From NCBI GenBank assembly GCA_024278595.1, contig JAJRSW010000097.1, positions 1-63,014 on the forward strand: a DNA stretch of 63,014 nt, written 5' to 3'. Origin of the DNA: Fidelibacterota bacterium. GTDB lineage: Bacteria; Fidelibacterota; UBA8477; JABMPR01. Every line of letters starts with the position of its first letter. Position 1 is the stretch's first letter. A program made the position numbers and the translations under genes. Below, in pieces: positions 50,803-59,262 of the stretch. A model generated the notes under the pieces. It was given only the letters and a program-made list of their open reading frames with translations. It had not been told where the DNA came from and did no database searches.

Positions 50803-52458
50803 ATGGCTGGAGAAAAAAAACAACTGGGACAACTCCTGCTTGAAAGTGGGCTGATCAACGAAATCCAGTTGAATGAAGCATTGACCTATCAGCGGGAGCA
50901 CGGACTTGTTTTAGGGCGGGCTGTTGTCTCCATGGGACTGGTCGCTGAAAGTGATCTACTCAAGGTTCTGGGTGACCATCTGGGGCTCGCCAGTCTGGAT
51001 ATATCCAAGTATAGTATCCAGGATGAGGCCTTGATGGTGGTGAAAGAGGATTTTGCCCGCAAATACAGTATTATTCCCTTATTTCTCATTGAGAACACCC
51101 TGACCATTGCTACCGCAGATCCATTGAATATTGAAGTTATTGATGAATTAAGTCGCACCAGCGGTCTGGAGATCATGCTGGTATTATCCAGTGAACTGGA
51201 GATCGAACGCTCCATTGATCTTTACTATCGATCCACCACTTCCTTAGCTCAGACTCAAGCAGCCGGCGATGATGTCCGTATCGTTTCCCGAGAGATCCAG
51301 CAGGATGTTGAGATTGTCCAGGTGGTTGATATGCTCCTGTTCGAGGCAGTCAATATGGGCGCTAGTGATATTCACATAGAACCACGTAAACATGATGCCC
51401 GCATCCGTTATCGGGTGGATGGTGTCTTGCAGCAGTATTATTCCATCCCCCATGATTCAGTATCACCCATGATCTCCAGAATCAAGATCCTGGCCGACAT
51501 GGATATCGCTGAATCCAGGCGTCCCCAGGATGGTCGGTTTCACTTTGCCCAGAAAAACGTCAAAGTAGATCTACGCTGTTCTACCTTTCCAACTCCTAAC
51601 GGTGAGAAAGTGGTCATGCGTATTCTGGATGAGGCCAAAGGGAAGATCGATCTGTATAAGCTGGGATTTGAAGCACCCATTCTCAAGCAGTGGCGCAAGA
51701 CCATTACCACCGCCAACGGGATCCTGTTGGTAACCGGCCCCACCGGTAGCGGTAAGACCACCACCCTTTACGCCACTCTAAATACACTGAATTCGGTGGC
51801 CGTCAACATCATGACCATTGAAGATCCCATCGAGTATTCGCTGGAAAACATCAATCAAAGTCAGGTCAATGTGAAGGCTGGATTAAGTTTCACGACTGCT
51901 TTGCGTACCATGATGCGGCAGGATCCGGATATCATTCTGGTGGGAGAGATGCGTGACGTTGAGACCATCGAGTTGGCCATTCGAGCCGCTTTGACTGGTC
52001 ACCTGGTCTTCTCCACCCTCCACACCAATGATGCCTCATCAACATTTACCCGCCTACTGGATATGGGGATTGATCCATATCTGGTGAGTTCCACTGTCCG
52101 GGCCATCCTGGCTCAGCGCTTGATCAGGCTATTGTGTCCACGGTGCAAAACCCGGGTGGAGCCAGGTGAGGATCTGAAACGGGTGCTGAAGATTGATGAA
52201 TGGCCTGACTATACCAGTATCCATGATCCGGTAGGTTGTATTCACTGCCGCAACTCCGGCTATGTCGGGCGAACCGGTGTGTTCGAACTGTTGATCCCAA
52301 ACCAGGAGATCAGGGATCTGGTGATCAAGGGCGTTAGTTCTGATGAGATCGAAGCTACCGCTGTGAAAAATGGGATGTACTCATTGAACCAAGCAGCCAA
52401 GGAATACGTCCTGCGGGGGGAAACATCACCGGAAGAGATACTGCGAGTGACCCTATGA
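50803..52458 (+). CDS. pilB: PilB extension ATPase
   Basis: This is a 551-residue GspE/PilB-type motor. The N1 domain (KKQLGQLLLESGLINEIQLN, LGRAVVSMGLV) is followed by ASDIHIEPRKHDARIRYRVD. Then come Walker A (VTGPTGSGKTTTLYATLNTL), the Asp box (MTIEDPIEYS), Walker B (IILVGEMRDVETIELAIRAA) and TGHLVFSTLHTNDA. A tetracysteine zinc site (CPRC ... CIHC) follows, then RTGVFELL. It powers pilin polymerisation through PilC. PilC is encoded two genes later. Confidence 0.94.
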   Translation: MAGEKKQLGQLLLESGLINEIQLNEALTYQREHGLVLGRAVVSMGLVAESDLLKVLGDHLGLASLDISKYSIQDEALMVVKEDFARKYSIIPLFLIENTLTIATADPLNIEVIDELSRTSGLEIMLVLSSELEIERSIDLYYRSTTSLAQTQAAGDDVRIVSREIQQDVEIVQVVDMLLFEAVNMGASDIHIEPRKHDARIRYRVDGVLQQYYSIPHDSVSPMISRIKILADMDIAESRRPQDGRFHFAQKNVKVDLRCSTFPTPNGEKVVMRILDEAKGKIDLYKLGFEAPILKQWRKTITTANGILLVTGPTGSGKTTTLYATLNTLNSVAVNIMTIEDPIEYSLENINQSQVNVKAGLSFTTALRTMMRQDPDIILVGEMRDVETIELAIRAALTGHLVFSTLHTNDASSTFTRLLDMGIDPYLVSSTVRAILAQRLIRLLCPRCKTRVEPGEDLKRVLKIDEWPDYTSIHDPVGCIHCRNSGYVGRTGVFELLIPNQEIRDLVIKGVSSDEIEATAVKNGMYSLNQAAKEYVLRGETSPEEILRVTL

Positions 52459-52544
52459 TAGTGATACAACCATGGGATATTGCTCACCAGAGTTTGCGAG
52501 TAACCCTGTGACTGTGCCCGGGACAGGCTATAAGATGATGCAAT

Positions 52545-52604
52545 CCTGGAGTAGAGATTGCGCTCATTCTTCCCTTGCGAGAACGAGCAATGCTGATCTC
52601 CAGG
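52545..52604. other. Long imperfect hairpin between pilB and the sigma-54 activator
   Basis: CCTGGAG (52545-52551) pairs with CTCCAGG (52598-52604), and inside it ATTGC (52557) pairs with GCAAT (52587). It could be a terminator-like or attenuating structure in the 202-base gap. A T-run (ATTTTTGG) lies ~20 bases later. Confidence 0.4.
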
Positions 52605-52660
52605 TCAACCGACCCGGGTTATTTTTGGACCCGCTAGAGCTTAAGTGCTAGTAGCGAAAT

Positions 52661-54073
52661 ATGTCCCGCCAATTCCTCATATTAATACCCAGACGTCAAT
52701 CAGGCTCTCAAGCAGAAAAACTACTGCTCCAGCATCTGGCGCAGGTAGGCCAGATCACTAAGACAAATGATTGGGTCTCGCTCTTTAACTATGCCAGCAT
52801 CAATAAATATTCAGCCATCCTGATCTCCTGCCTTGAGTATGCCCATGAATACCGGCTCTGGATCAAGGATATCAGGCGCTTACATCCCCATCAGTCCATC
52901 ATACTTTTTAGTACGCGGGAAGATTTCGATGTACGCGTAATCAAGGAAACCTCCCGGATCTTTGGAATTTTAAGATTAACAAATGTTGAACATTCCCTGG
53001 CGTCTCTCATTTCCCGGTTAGACAATTACCACCATTTCAAACAGACACTGAAAGGTCGAATATCCAAAAAAATGCTGCACCCCGGAGGTTTTGGGGATTT
53101 TATTGGCAATTCTGAAATCATGCTGGATGTATATCGTCAGTTGACCAAGGTTGCCGCCAGTGATTATACGGTTCTCATCCAGGGAGAGAGTGGTTCGGGC
53201 AAGGAACTTGTCGCCCAGGCTATCCACCAGTTAAGTGATCGGAAGGAGCAGGCTTTTGTCAGTATTAATTGTGCAGCTATCCCGGAGAATCTCCTGGAGA
53301 GCGAGCTTTTTGGCTATGAAAAAGGAGCTTTCACCGGGGCGACCCAAAACAAGGCCGGCAAATTCGAATTAGCCCACAAAGGCACTCTGTTTCTGGATGA
53401 GATCGGGGATATGCCCCTGGCGCTCCAAGTTAAACTACTGCGTATTTTGGAAGATGGCCGGATCCAGCCACTGGGGAGCGTGAGAGAGAAGAAAGTGGAT
53501 ATTCGCCTGGTAACGGCCACCCATCGTAATTTGCTGGATCAGATCCAACAGGGTTTGTTCCGGGAAGATCTGCATTATCGGCTGAACGTCATTCCGTTGC
53601 AACTGCCCCCCCTGCGGGACAGAACCAGCGATCTGCCCCTATTGGTGCTCCATTTTCTGGAAAAATTACTCAGGGGTGAGGATCAGACGATCCAGCGGGT
53701 AGCCTGGGATCTGTTTACCGAGTTAAGGACACTCGATCTGAAGGGAAACGTCCGTGAGCTGGAAAATTTATTGACCCGCAGCGTCTTTCAAACCGATGGG
53801 GATTTGCTTACCAGGGAGGCCTTGCTCAGTGGGACCAGTGCCAGGCCATCTGTCGGTCACCCTGCTATTCCTCATGGAGCTGGAGCAGCTATCCAGCCCT
53901 TGTGGCAGCTTGAAAAGGAAGCCCTGCAGCGGGCTCTGGAACTGCTGGATGGTAACATCAGCCAGGCTGCAGTTCAATTGCAGATTTCCCGCACCGCGAT
54001 TTACCGTAAGATCAAAAAATACGGTTTGGACTATACTCAGCCGGAAACCCATGCGGGAGCAGATCATGCCTGA
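52661..54073 (+). CDS. Sigma-54-dependent activator with degenerate receiver (PilR-like)
   Basis: This is a 470-residue protein. Residues 1-130 have a receiver-like fold, but the expected phospho-Asp strand reads AILISCLEYAHE, without the Asp. The AAA+ domain (residues ~145-385) has Walker A (IQGESGSGKELVAQAIH), the sigma-54-contacting GAFTGA loop (GYEKGAFTGATQNK), Walker B (GTLFLDEIGDM) and the Arg finger region (REDLHYRLNVIPLQLPPLRD). The C-terminal Fis-type HTH is at 420-458 (LLDGNISQAAVQLQISRTAI). It should turn on sigma-54 promoters, and the promoter at 55838 is the obvious target. Lack of the Asp suggests control other than by phosphorylation. Confidence 0.9.
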   Translation: MSRQFLILIPRRQSGSQAEKLLLQHLAQVGQITKTNDWVSLFNYASINKYSAILISCLEYAHEYRLWIKDIRRLHPHQSIILFSTREDFDVRVIKETSRIFGILRLTNVEHSLASLISRLDNYHHFKQTLKGRISKKMLHPGGFGDFIGNSEIMLDVYRQLTKVAASDYTVLIQGESGSGKELVAQAIHQLSDRKEQAFVSINCAAIPENLLESELFGYEKGAFTGATQNKAGKFELAHKGTLFLDEIGDMPLALQVKLLRILEDGRIQPLGSVREKKVDIRLVTATHRNLLDQIQQGLFREDLHYRLNVIPLQLPPLRDRTSDLPLLVLHFLEKLLRGEDQTIQRVAWDLFTELRTLDLKGNVRELENLLTRSVFQTDGDLLTREALLSGTSARPSVGHPAIPHGAGAAIQPLWQLEKEALQRALELLDGNISQAAVQLQISRTAIYRKIKKYGLDYTQPETHAGADHA

Positions 54074-55280
54074 ATTCGCCTGCCGTATCATGAGTGATTC
54101 CGGCACCGTTGAGGAGCGGATAATCACTGCTGACTCCAAAATAGATGTATTTACTCTGGCCGAAGACCGGGGAGAGATGCTGCTTTCTGTGAAAGAGCAT
54201 AAGGAAAGTATCTTCTCTGGTGGCGCTATTTTTAATACGGGCAAAAAGGTCAAACCAGCCGAAGTTGAAAATTTTACGGTCCAGCTGGGCATCATGTTCA
54301 GGTCTGGTATTACGCTGATCGGAGCTCTGGAGGCTTTGGAAGATCAGGCTGAGACCGATACCATGCAGTCTGTAATAAAAAATTTGATCAAATACATCAG
54401 TGCGGGTAAATCGCTTTCACAGGCCATGGAGAAGTTTCCGGGAGTATTTTCCTTACTGTACGTAAACATGATTCGGGCCGGCGAATCGGCCGGTGTTATG
54501 GAACAGATCCTGGAGCGCCTGGGTTCTTTTATTAAACATGATCAGGAGGTGACCCGCAATGTGAAATCTGCCTTGCGTTATCCCATGATCGTCTCCTCTG
54601 CCCTGGGGCTGGCGTTTGGCGGAGCCATGGTCTTTATCGTACCAAAATTTTCCACCATGTTCGCCTCCAAAGGCATCGCCTTACCGGTTCCCACTGTCAT
54701 CATGATGGTCATCAGTGATTTTCTGATCAACTTCTGGCCCGTGGTCATTGGTGGCATTGTTGCGGGGATCTTCGCGCTTAAATCCTTCGCCAAGACTGAG
54801 AAAGGGCGTTTGAGCATTGACAATTTCAAATTACATGTCCCTGTTTTTAAAGATATTTTCCTCAAAACCAATATCGCCCGCTTTGCCCATATGCTGGAGA
54901 CGCTGAGCAAAGGTGGTATCCAGATCATCAAATCCCTGGAAACCGTTGAACAAACAGTTGGTAACGCAGTCATTGGTCAGGAGATCGCCAATGCCCGGCG
55001 AGAGGTTGAAAAGGGGGTTGGCCTGGCTGAGGCATTGTCTAAAAGTAAGTATTTCCCCAAAATGACGATAAAAATGATTGCCATAGGTGAAAAATCAGGT
55101 GCCCTGGATGAAATGATGGCTAATGTTGCGGAACAGTATGACAAGGAGGTAGATATGAAGATCGAAGGCTTGAGTGCTGCCATTGAACCAATCATGACTG
55201 TGTTTATGGGTGGTATGCTGCTCTTTATGGCTTTGGGCATTTTCCTACCCATGTGGAATATGTATGGGGCTATTAAATAA
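54066..55280 (+). CDS. pilC: PilC platform protein
   Basis: This 404-residue inner-membrane protein of the GspF/PilC family has two copies of the T2SSF domain. Copy 1 is at residues ~75-195 (TVQLGIMFRSGITLIGALEA, MIRAGESAGVMEQILERLG). Copy 2 is at ~275-400 (ARFAHMLETLSKGGIQIIKS, MIAIGEKSGALDEMMANVAE). It has three transmembrane segments. The open frame extends upstream to 53796, but that part lies inside the activator gene. The ATG at 54066, overlapping its stop by 8 bases, gives a normal PilC. PilC connects PilB/PilT to pilin assembly. Confidence 0.92.
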   Translation: MPEFACRIMSDSGTVEERIITADSKIDVFTLAEDRGEMLLSVKEHKESIFSGGAIFNTGKKVKPAEVENFTVQLGIMFRSGITLIGALEALEDQAETDTMQSVIKNLIKYISAGKSLSQAMEKFPGVFSLLYVNMIRAGESAGVMEQILERLGSFIKHDQEVTRNVKSALRYPMIVSSALGLAFGGAMVFIVPKFSTMFASKGIALPVPTVIMMVISDFLINFWPVVIGGIVAGIFALKSFAKTEKGRLSIDNFKLHVPVFKDIFLKTNIARFAHMLETLSKGGIQIIKSLETVEQTVGNAVIGQEIANARREVEKGVGLAEALSKSKYFPKMTIKMIAIGEKSGALDEMMANVAEQYDKEVDMKIEGLSAAIEPIMTVFMGGMLLFMALGIFLPMWNMYGAIK

Positions 55281-55342
55281 ATTAGGAATTAGGAATTAGG
55301 AATTAGGAATTAGGAATTAGGAATTAGGAATTAGGAATTAGG
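55280..55342. repeat. AATTAGG tandem repeat (9 copies)
   Basis: Nine perfect copies of the heptamer AATTAGG start at the last base of the pilC stop codon and are followed by AATT. The array is directly between pilC and a small membrane-protein gene. Perfect copies suggest recent slippage and likely length variation between strains. Confidence 0.95.
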
Positions 55343-55532
55343 AATTTGTGTAATTGGTGGTTGGATAAAAGTCCCGGGGCTTGTCACGGTGTGGTGAGAC
55401 GGAGACGGATGGGTCTTCCTCCAGCTAAATCAGAGACATGAACACAGCCCCTAGCGGACCCAAAAAAAGTTAGTGATTCTTCGAGACTTCGTGTCTTTGT
55501 GGCAAGATAAATATCAGCAAAAGGATAAGAAA

Positions 55533-55676
55533 ATGAACCAGGACTCCAGCAAAAAAGGATTTCGTTATCAATTCTTCCAGCGCCAGTACCCGTCCTGGGT
55601 GTATGCCATTGCCATTGGTCTATTTGCACTGGGCGTATATATCTGGATCGAATATATTTTGGTGATAACAATTTAA
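55533..55676 (+). CDS. Small single-helix membrane protein
   Basis: Using the ATG at 55533 (AAGGATAAG upstream) gives 47 residues: a polar N-terminus (MNQDSSKKGFRYQFFQRQYP) and one transmembrane helix (WVYAIAIGLFALGVYIWIEY). No family is recognised. It lies between pilC and the sigma-54 promoter of the major pilin. It may be a pilus accessory peptide, but that is only positional. Confidence 0.5.
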   Translation: MNQDSSKKGFRYQFFQRQYPSWVYAIAIGLFALGVYIWIEYILVITI

Positions 55677-55837
55677 TATTCCCGGTGGAGACGTAAGATC
55701 TTACATCTCTACAGCACCATCACTTATTTACATTACTCAGTCCAGTTTGTATCAATCCGCTACACACCACTGTCACGATACGGAACAATTCAGGTGCTGC
55801 TGTAAAAAAGAAATCAATATAAACAGTAGTTTATAGA

Positions 55838-55854
55838 TTGGCATGTCCCTTGCA
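55838..55854 (+). promoter_or_regulatory. Sigma-54 promoter of the major pilin gene
   Basis: TTGGCATGTCCCTTGCA matches the consensus YTGGCACG-N4-TTGCW with correct GG-to-GC spacing (GG 55840-55841, GC 55852-55853). Transcription should start near 55865, 35 bases before the pilin ATG at 55900. That excludes an upstream ATG at 55843 as start. Sigma-54 control of pilA through PilR is the classical arrangement, and a sigma-54 activator is encoded 1.8 kb upstream. Confidence 0.88.
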
Positions 55855-55899
55855 ATTAACCGGAGCATGAAATTTGAGACAACCAACAGGAGTCAGAAG

Positions 55900-56403
55900 A
55901 TGTTACCACAAAAAAAAGCTGGTTTTACCCTAATGGAGTTGGTGGTGACCGTAGCCATCATTGGTACTTTGGCTGTATTTGCCGTACCGGCCTATCTGGA
56001 TGCCCAGCAAAATGGTAAAGCCAACAAAGCTTTGGAGACAATGAATACGATCGGTAATGCCATTGTTAATAAGTATACGTCAGTGGCTCACTATGGTATT
56101 GGAACCAGCGCTCTGGCTCAACTCAATACAACGGGTAGTGCCTGGATCGCGCTGGAAGATGCTACCGTCCTGATCAAGTATGATCGCGGAGCTGGTGTAG
56201 TGAATGTCGTTACCACCGATCTATTCAAAGACGGTGTGCCCAAGTCACCCTTTGGCTCTGGCTGGGAATTTTTTGTCCACGATGATTCAGTCGGGGCTGC
56301 TTCCTGGTCCGGTAATCCCCCGGAGTTGATCATCACCAGTCAACCCATGTTCAAGATTCGGGACAAGAACCAGCCCCTGGTCTTTGAACAGTACACACTT
56401 TAA
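55900..56403 (+). CDS. Major type IV pilin (prepilin)
   Basis: This 167-residue pilin has a short basic leader MLPQKKAG, with cleavage before F. The mature N-terminus FTLMELVVTVAIIGTLAVFA has Glu5. The alpha1 helix continues into ANKALETMNTIGNAIVNKY, then a beta-rich globular head without the C-terminal disulphide loop of PilA. CAGGAG (55887-55892) is the ribosome binding site. As the only pilin behind the sigma-54 promoter and first in the series, it is probably the major subunit. Confidence 0.88.
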   Translation: MLPQKKAGFTLMELVVTVAIIGTLAVFAVPAYLDAQQNGKANKALETMNTIGNAIVNKYTSVAHYGIGTSALAQLNTTGSAWIALEDATVLIKYDRGAGVVNVVTTDLFKDGVPKSPFGSGWEFFVHDDSVGAASWSGNPPELIITSQPMFKIRDKNQPLVFEQYTL

Positions 56404-56450
56404 TTCGTCAACAATTGGTAGAAAAACAAACCATATCAGGAGGATATGAA

Positions 56451-56831
56451 ATGAAAACAAACAACAATCAAGGTTTTACACTGATCGAACTGATCATGGT
56501 CATTGTGATCCTGGGAATTCTGTCCGCAGTCGCAGTACCTAAATTCTTTGATATGACCACACAGGCTCATACTAAGAACAAGGCCGCTGTGATAGGTAAT
56601 ATCAAAAGTGGATTGCAGTTATACGCTGCTGATCGACTGGTCGTTACCGGTAGTAGATCTTTTCCTGCGCTGAATGTCACCAGCCTGCTGGATACTATTC
56701 TGGATGAGGTCCCAGATGGATGGTCATATATCGCTGGCGGTGGTACTGATCCTGACACGGTCGCCTATGACGATGATGGCACCAAATACATCTACGATGG
56801 AACCGGCGGCAGTATTACAGTAGTGCCGTAA
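56451..56831 (+). CDS. Type IV pilin-like protein
   Basis: CAGGAGGAT (56438-56446) strongly supports the ATG at 56451. The leader MKTNNNQG is followed by FTLIELIMVIVILGILSAVA with Glu5, then VPKFFDMTTQAHTKNKAAVI. The head is small (~126 residues in total) and similar to short pilins of the MshA/GspG type. It is probably transcribed with the first pilin; a hairpin at 56904 follows. Confidence 0.88.
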   Translation: MKTNNNQGFTLIELIMVIVILGILSAVAVPKFFDMTTQAHTKNKAAVIGNIKSGLQLYAADRLVVTGSRSFPALNVTSLLDTILDEVPDGWSYIAGGGTDPDTVAYDDDGTKYIYDGTGGSITVVP

Positions 56832-57180
56832 TCCATCAATCTCCAGGGACTTACTACCTGGCAGCTATTTGCTTTTTGGAAAGTTAACTGGAGCTCTAAT
56901 AAGTTTGCCAGAGGTCGATTTATCGACCTCTGGCAAATTATGCAGGGTCTCCCAATTGCCTGGTAAATCTCCTGGCGTATGAGATAGGTCAGGTTACTGA
57001 TCGATCCTGGATAGCGAAACCGCTGTTCACTGGCATCCATAGCTGTGACTCGGAATCTACCACACGTTTCCATTTGCAGTGCACCTGTGGAGGAAAATAC
57101 TACCGGCATGAATAGTCAATTAGTGTGGCAAATGGTGCGGCTGGTCCTATTTTAAAATTGTACGATAATTAATAAAACCC
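56832..57180. other. Gap between the major and minor pilin genes
   Basis: The only notable feature is the perfect hairpin at 56904-56937. An open frame of 105 codons on the reverse strand (57109 to 56792) crosses the hairpin and overlaps the pilin gene. It has no recognisable domain, so I do not call it. Confidence 0.45.
56904..56937. terminator. Long perfect hairpin, probable terminator or RNA-stability element
   Basis: TTTGCCAGAGGTCGAT (56904-56919) and ATCGACCTCTGGCAAA (56922-56937) form a perfect 16-bp stem with a two-base loop. There is no T-run, so it may limit read-through from the abundant pilin transcript or protect its 3' end rather than act as a simple terminator. Confidence 0.6.
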
Positions 57181-57654
57181 ATGAATTTATTTAATCACAC
57201 ATCGCAGCAAATATTTCGGAAGAAATCTGATCTACAGAACGGTTTCACGCTGCTGGAGGCCATTATTACGGTGTCCATCATGGGTATCCTGGCTGCCGTT
57301 GTGACGCCCACCTATTTGAAAACCCAAATAGAAGCAAAATTGGTCATGAGCCAAACCAATAGCCTTCAGATAAAACAGGGCTTGGTGAATCTATACCTGC
57401 AAGGCTACATGGAAGGCAACTACGATGTCTGGCCGGATGAACCAGCCGATAATCGCATGACCCAAACCTGGGCTAATTCGACAATCCTCTACGATGGTCG
57501 CTCAGTTGCCCAACTTTACAGCAGTTCAAAAATCATTATGAATCCTTATGAGAACCCCTATCTCTATTATCAGTTGCCCGAAACTGCGCAGGAACCAGCT
57601 GGGTTTCGGATCGATGATCCTGATACTGGGGTTTCGCAATCATTTAGACCGTGA
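57181..57654 (+). CDS. Minor pilin 1 (GspG/PilE-like)
   Basis: This 157-residue prepilin has a long leader ending KKSDLQNG, then FTLLEAIITVSIMGILAAVV with Glu5. The head includes a Trp/Pro-rich loop (DVWPDEPADNRMTQTWANS) and a C-terminal part GFRIDDPDTGVSQSF. It is the first of five pilin-like genes set head to tail; this order resembles the fimT-pilV-pilW-pilX priming cluster. No ribosome binding site is obvious. Confidence 0.82.
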   Translation: MNLFNHTSQQIFRKKSDLQNGFTLLEAIITVSIMGILAAVVTPTYLKTQIEAKLVMSQTNSLQIKQGLVNLYLQGYMEGNYDVWPDEPADNRMTQTWANSTILYDGRSVAQLYSSSKIIMNPYENPYLYYQLPETAQEPAGFRIDDPDTGVSQSFRP

Positions 57655-57657
57655 AAA

Positions 57658-58152
57658 ATGACAATGACCAGTCCGATCCTAAATAATTCAAGCAAGGGCT
57701 TCACCACCATGGAATTGATTATGGTGATGGCTATTATTGCCATCATCACTGCCATGGCAGTTCCCAAGATCTTTGGTATTGTCACTGATATTCGTGAGAA
57801 AGCTGTCAGTGAACGCCTGGTTGAGGACTTGAACTATTTACGCAACTATGCCCAGAGCCACCATGACACGACCTGGTTGGTGGTGGATGCTGCCGCAAAT
57901 CAATACGGACTGTATGAAGGACCCACTGCCCTGGACCGAACCCTGATCCCAGATCCGCAAACCCAAGAGTCAAATATATTGGACCTGGATGTTGATTATG
58001 AGGGTGTCACCATCACTAGTGTGAGCTTTGGGGGGGCCAGTGAAGTCTCCTTCAACTGGTGGGGAACGCCCTCCTCAGGTGGTACAATTGTGCTCGATAC
58101 CCGCACCATTACGCTGATCGCTGAAACCGGGATGGCCTATGAAACGCCCTGA
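57658..58152 (+). CDS. Minor pilin 2 (GspH/FimT-like)
   Basis: This 164-residue prepilin has leader MTMTSPILNNSSKG, then FTTMELIMVMAIIAIITAMA with Glu5. RLVEDLNYLRNYAQSHHDTT is the GspH/FimT-type 'L-x-x-A-R/x-x-x-A' helix, and the last part is a beta-head ending RTITLIAETGMAYE. It overlaps the next gene by 14 bases. Confidence 0.82.
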   Translation: MTMTSPILNNSSKGFTTMELIMVMAIIAIITAMAVPKIFGIVTDIREKAVSERLVEDLNYLRNYAQSHHDTTWLVVDAAANQYGLYEGPTALDRTLIPDPQTQESNILDLDVDYEGVTITSVSFGGASEVSFNWWGTPSSGGTIVLDTRTITLIAETGMAYETP

Positions 58153-58627
58153 TCCACAATCCGGTTTCTCGATTATTGACATGATTGTCGGCCTGAGCAT
58201 TCTAGCTGTTGCCATTGTGGGTATCATGATTGTCCAGCAAAATTACATCCAGATGAGTAGCAATGTAGAGCTTGGCTTACGAGCTATATCGCTGGGCAAT
58301 TCGGTCATGAATACCATCCGCATGCACGCCTATGATGAAAATGCCAGCTCTCCCTGGAGCTCCACCATCGGAGCCAATACAGATGCCGGAGAAAGTGCTC
58401 TGGCTGACTATGATGATATCGATGACTATGCCGGGGCGACCTGGGACTTTTCCAGTGACGGGTATCTGGGTTATTCAGTGACTACGCGTGTCTTCTACAT
58501 CGATATTGCCACCAGTTGGGTCGATAGCGTGGGACCAACCACCAGTTTTAAACGCATTATTGTTAGAGTCGATCACAGCGACATGGAAAGCCCGGTAGTC
58601 TTCTCATCCCTGGTGGCCGGGATATAA
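58139..58627 (+). CDS. Minor pilin 3 (PilV/GspI-like)
   Basis: This 162-residue prepilin-like protein has leader MKRPDPQSG, then FSIIDMIVGLSILAVAIVGI. Position 5 is Asp rather than the usual Glu, an uncommon but functionally similar acid. The MNTIRMHAYDENASS region and position suggest a PilV/GspI equivalent. The stop overlaps the next start as TAATG. Confidence 0.78.
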   Translation: MKRPDPQSGFSIIDMIVGLSILAVAIVGIMIVQQNYIQMSSNVELGLRAISLGNSVMNTIRMHAYDENASSPWSSTIGANTDAGESALADYDDIDDYAGATWDFSSDGYLGYSVTTRVFYIDIATSWVDSVGPTTSFKRIIVRVDHSDMESPVVFSSLVAGI

Positions 58628-59262
58628 TGGTGCGGCACACCATGGCACACGTCCAACAGAAAATGATTAGTAAATCTGCATGTCTTAGCGTCATTGTGGC
58701 TTATAACCCAAAAAGACATAACCCCAATTCTGTGGGGGGCTTCACGCTCATCGAACTCATCATATCTATCGGTCTCATGGCCATCATCAGTGGCCTCCTG
58801 GCTTCCATCATCGCTGTTAATTTCAATGTGTTATCTGAGGTGTCTGACCGAAAAAAGACAGTTACGCGGGGCATGTTGGCCATTAACCTGTTCCAGCGTG
58901 ATTCCGGGATGCTTACCGATTCAACCAATATCATGATTGCTGATGATCAACAATACCGGTTCAATGATAAATATGGAAATACCTGGGAATACACCATCAC
59001 ATCGACCAATCTTACCCGGCAGGAAGTGGGTGTCGGTAGTGCCATGATCCTAGCTACACCAGTTGTTAATGCCGCTACCCAATTTACATATTATTCGGCC
59101 GGCAACACCGAGCTAAGCAGCACCCCCCTAAGCGAAAGCGATCGAAAGCTGATCCGACTGATCAAACTGACCCTGACCATGGATGATGGTGGTGATGGCG
59201 TGGCCCTCATGGCCATCGTTTATCCTGAAAACCTTAACATTTATAACAAGCCCCTGGACTGA
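58627..59262 (+). CDS. Minor pilin 4 (PilW/GspJ-like)
   Basis: This 211-residue prepilin has an unusually long leader (~38 residues, ending RHNPNSVGG), then FTLIELIISIGLMAIISGLL with Glu5. DRKKTVTRGMLAINLFQRDS resembles the GspJ/PilW segment in which an Arg-rich helix precedes the head. The long leader could mean a later start, but none of the alternatives has a good ribosome binding site. It directly abuts the next gene (TGA then GTG). Confidence 0.78.
   Translation: MVRHTMAHVQQKMISKSACLSVIVAYNPKRHNPNSVGGFTLIELIISIGLMAIISGLLASIIAVNFNVLSEVSDRKKTVTRGMLAINLFQRDSGMLTDSTNIMIADDQQYRFNDKYGNTWEYTITSTNLTRQEVGVGSAMILATPVVNAATQFTYYSAGNTELSSTPLSESDRKLIRLIKLTLTMDDGGDGVALMAIVYPENLNIYNKPLD

Noticed and set aside
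52547..52561. Possible sigma-54 promoter TGGAGTAGAGATTGC ahead of the activator gene
   Set aside because: GG-to-GC spacing is right, but the -24 box lacks CA and the site lies inside a hairpin arm; too weak to call.
53796..54065. Upstream extension of the pilC open frame
   Set aside because: It lies wholly within the activator gene in another frame; PilC homology begins after the ATG at 54066.
55280..55342. AATTAGG array as a CRISPR
   Set aside because: Units are 7 bases with no spacers, so it is a simple tandem repeat. No CRISPR array or cas gene is seen in the window.
56792..57109. 105-codon reverse-strand frame between pilin genes
   Set aside because: It crosses a long hairpin and the end of the pilin gene, and has no recognisable domain, although its codons look fairly ordinary.
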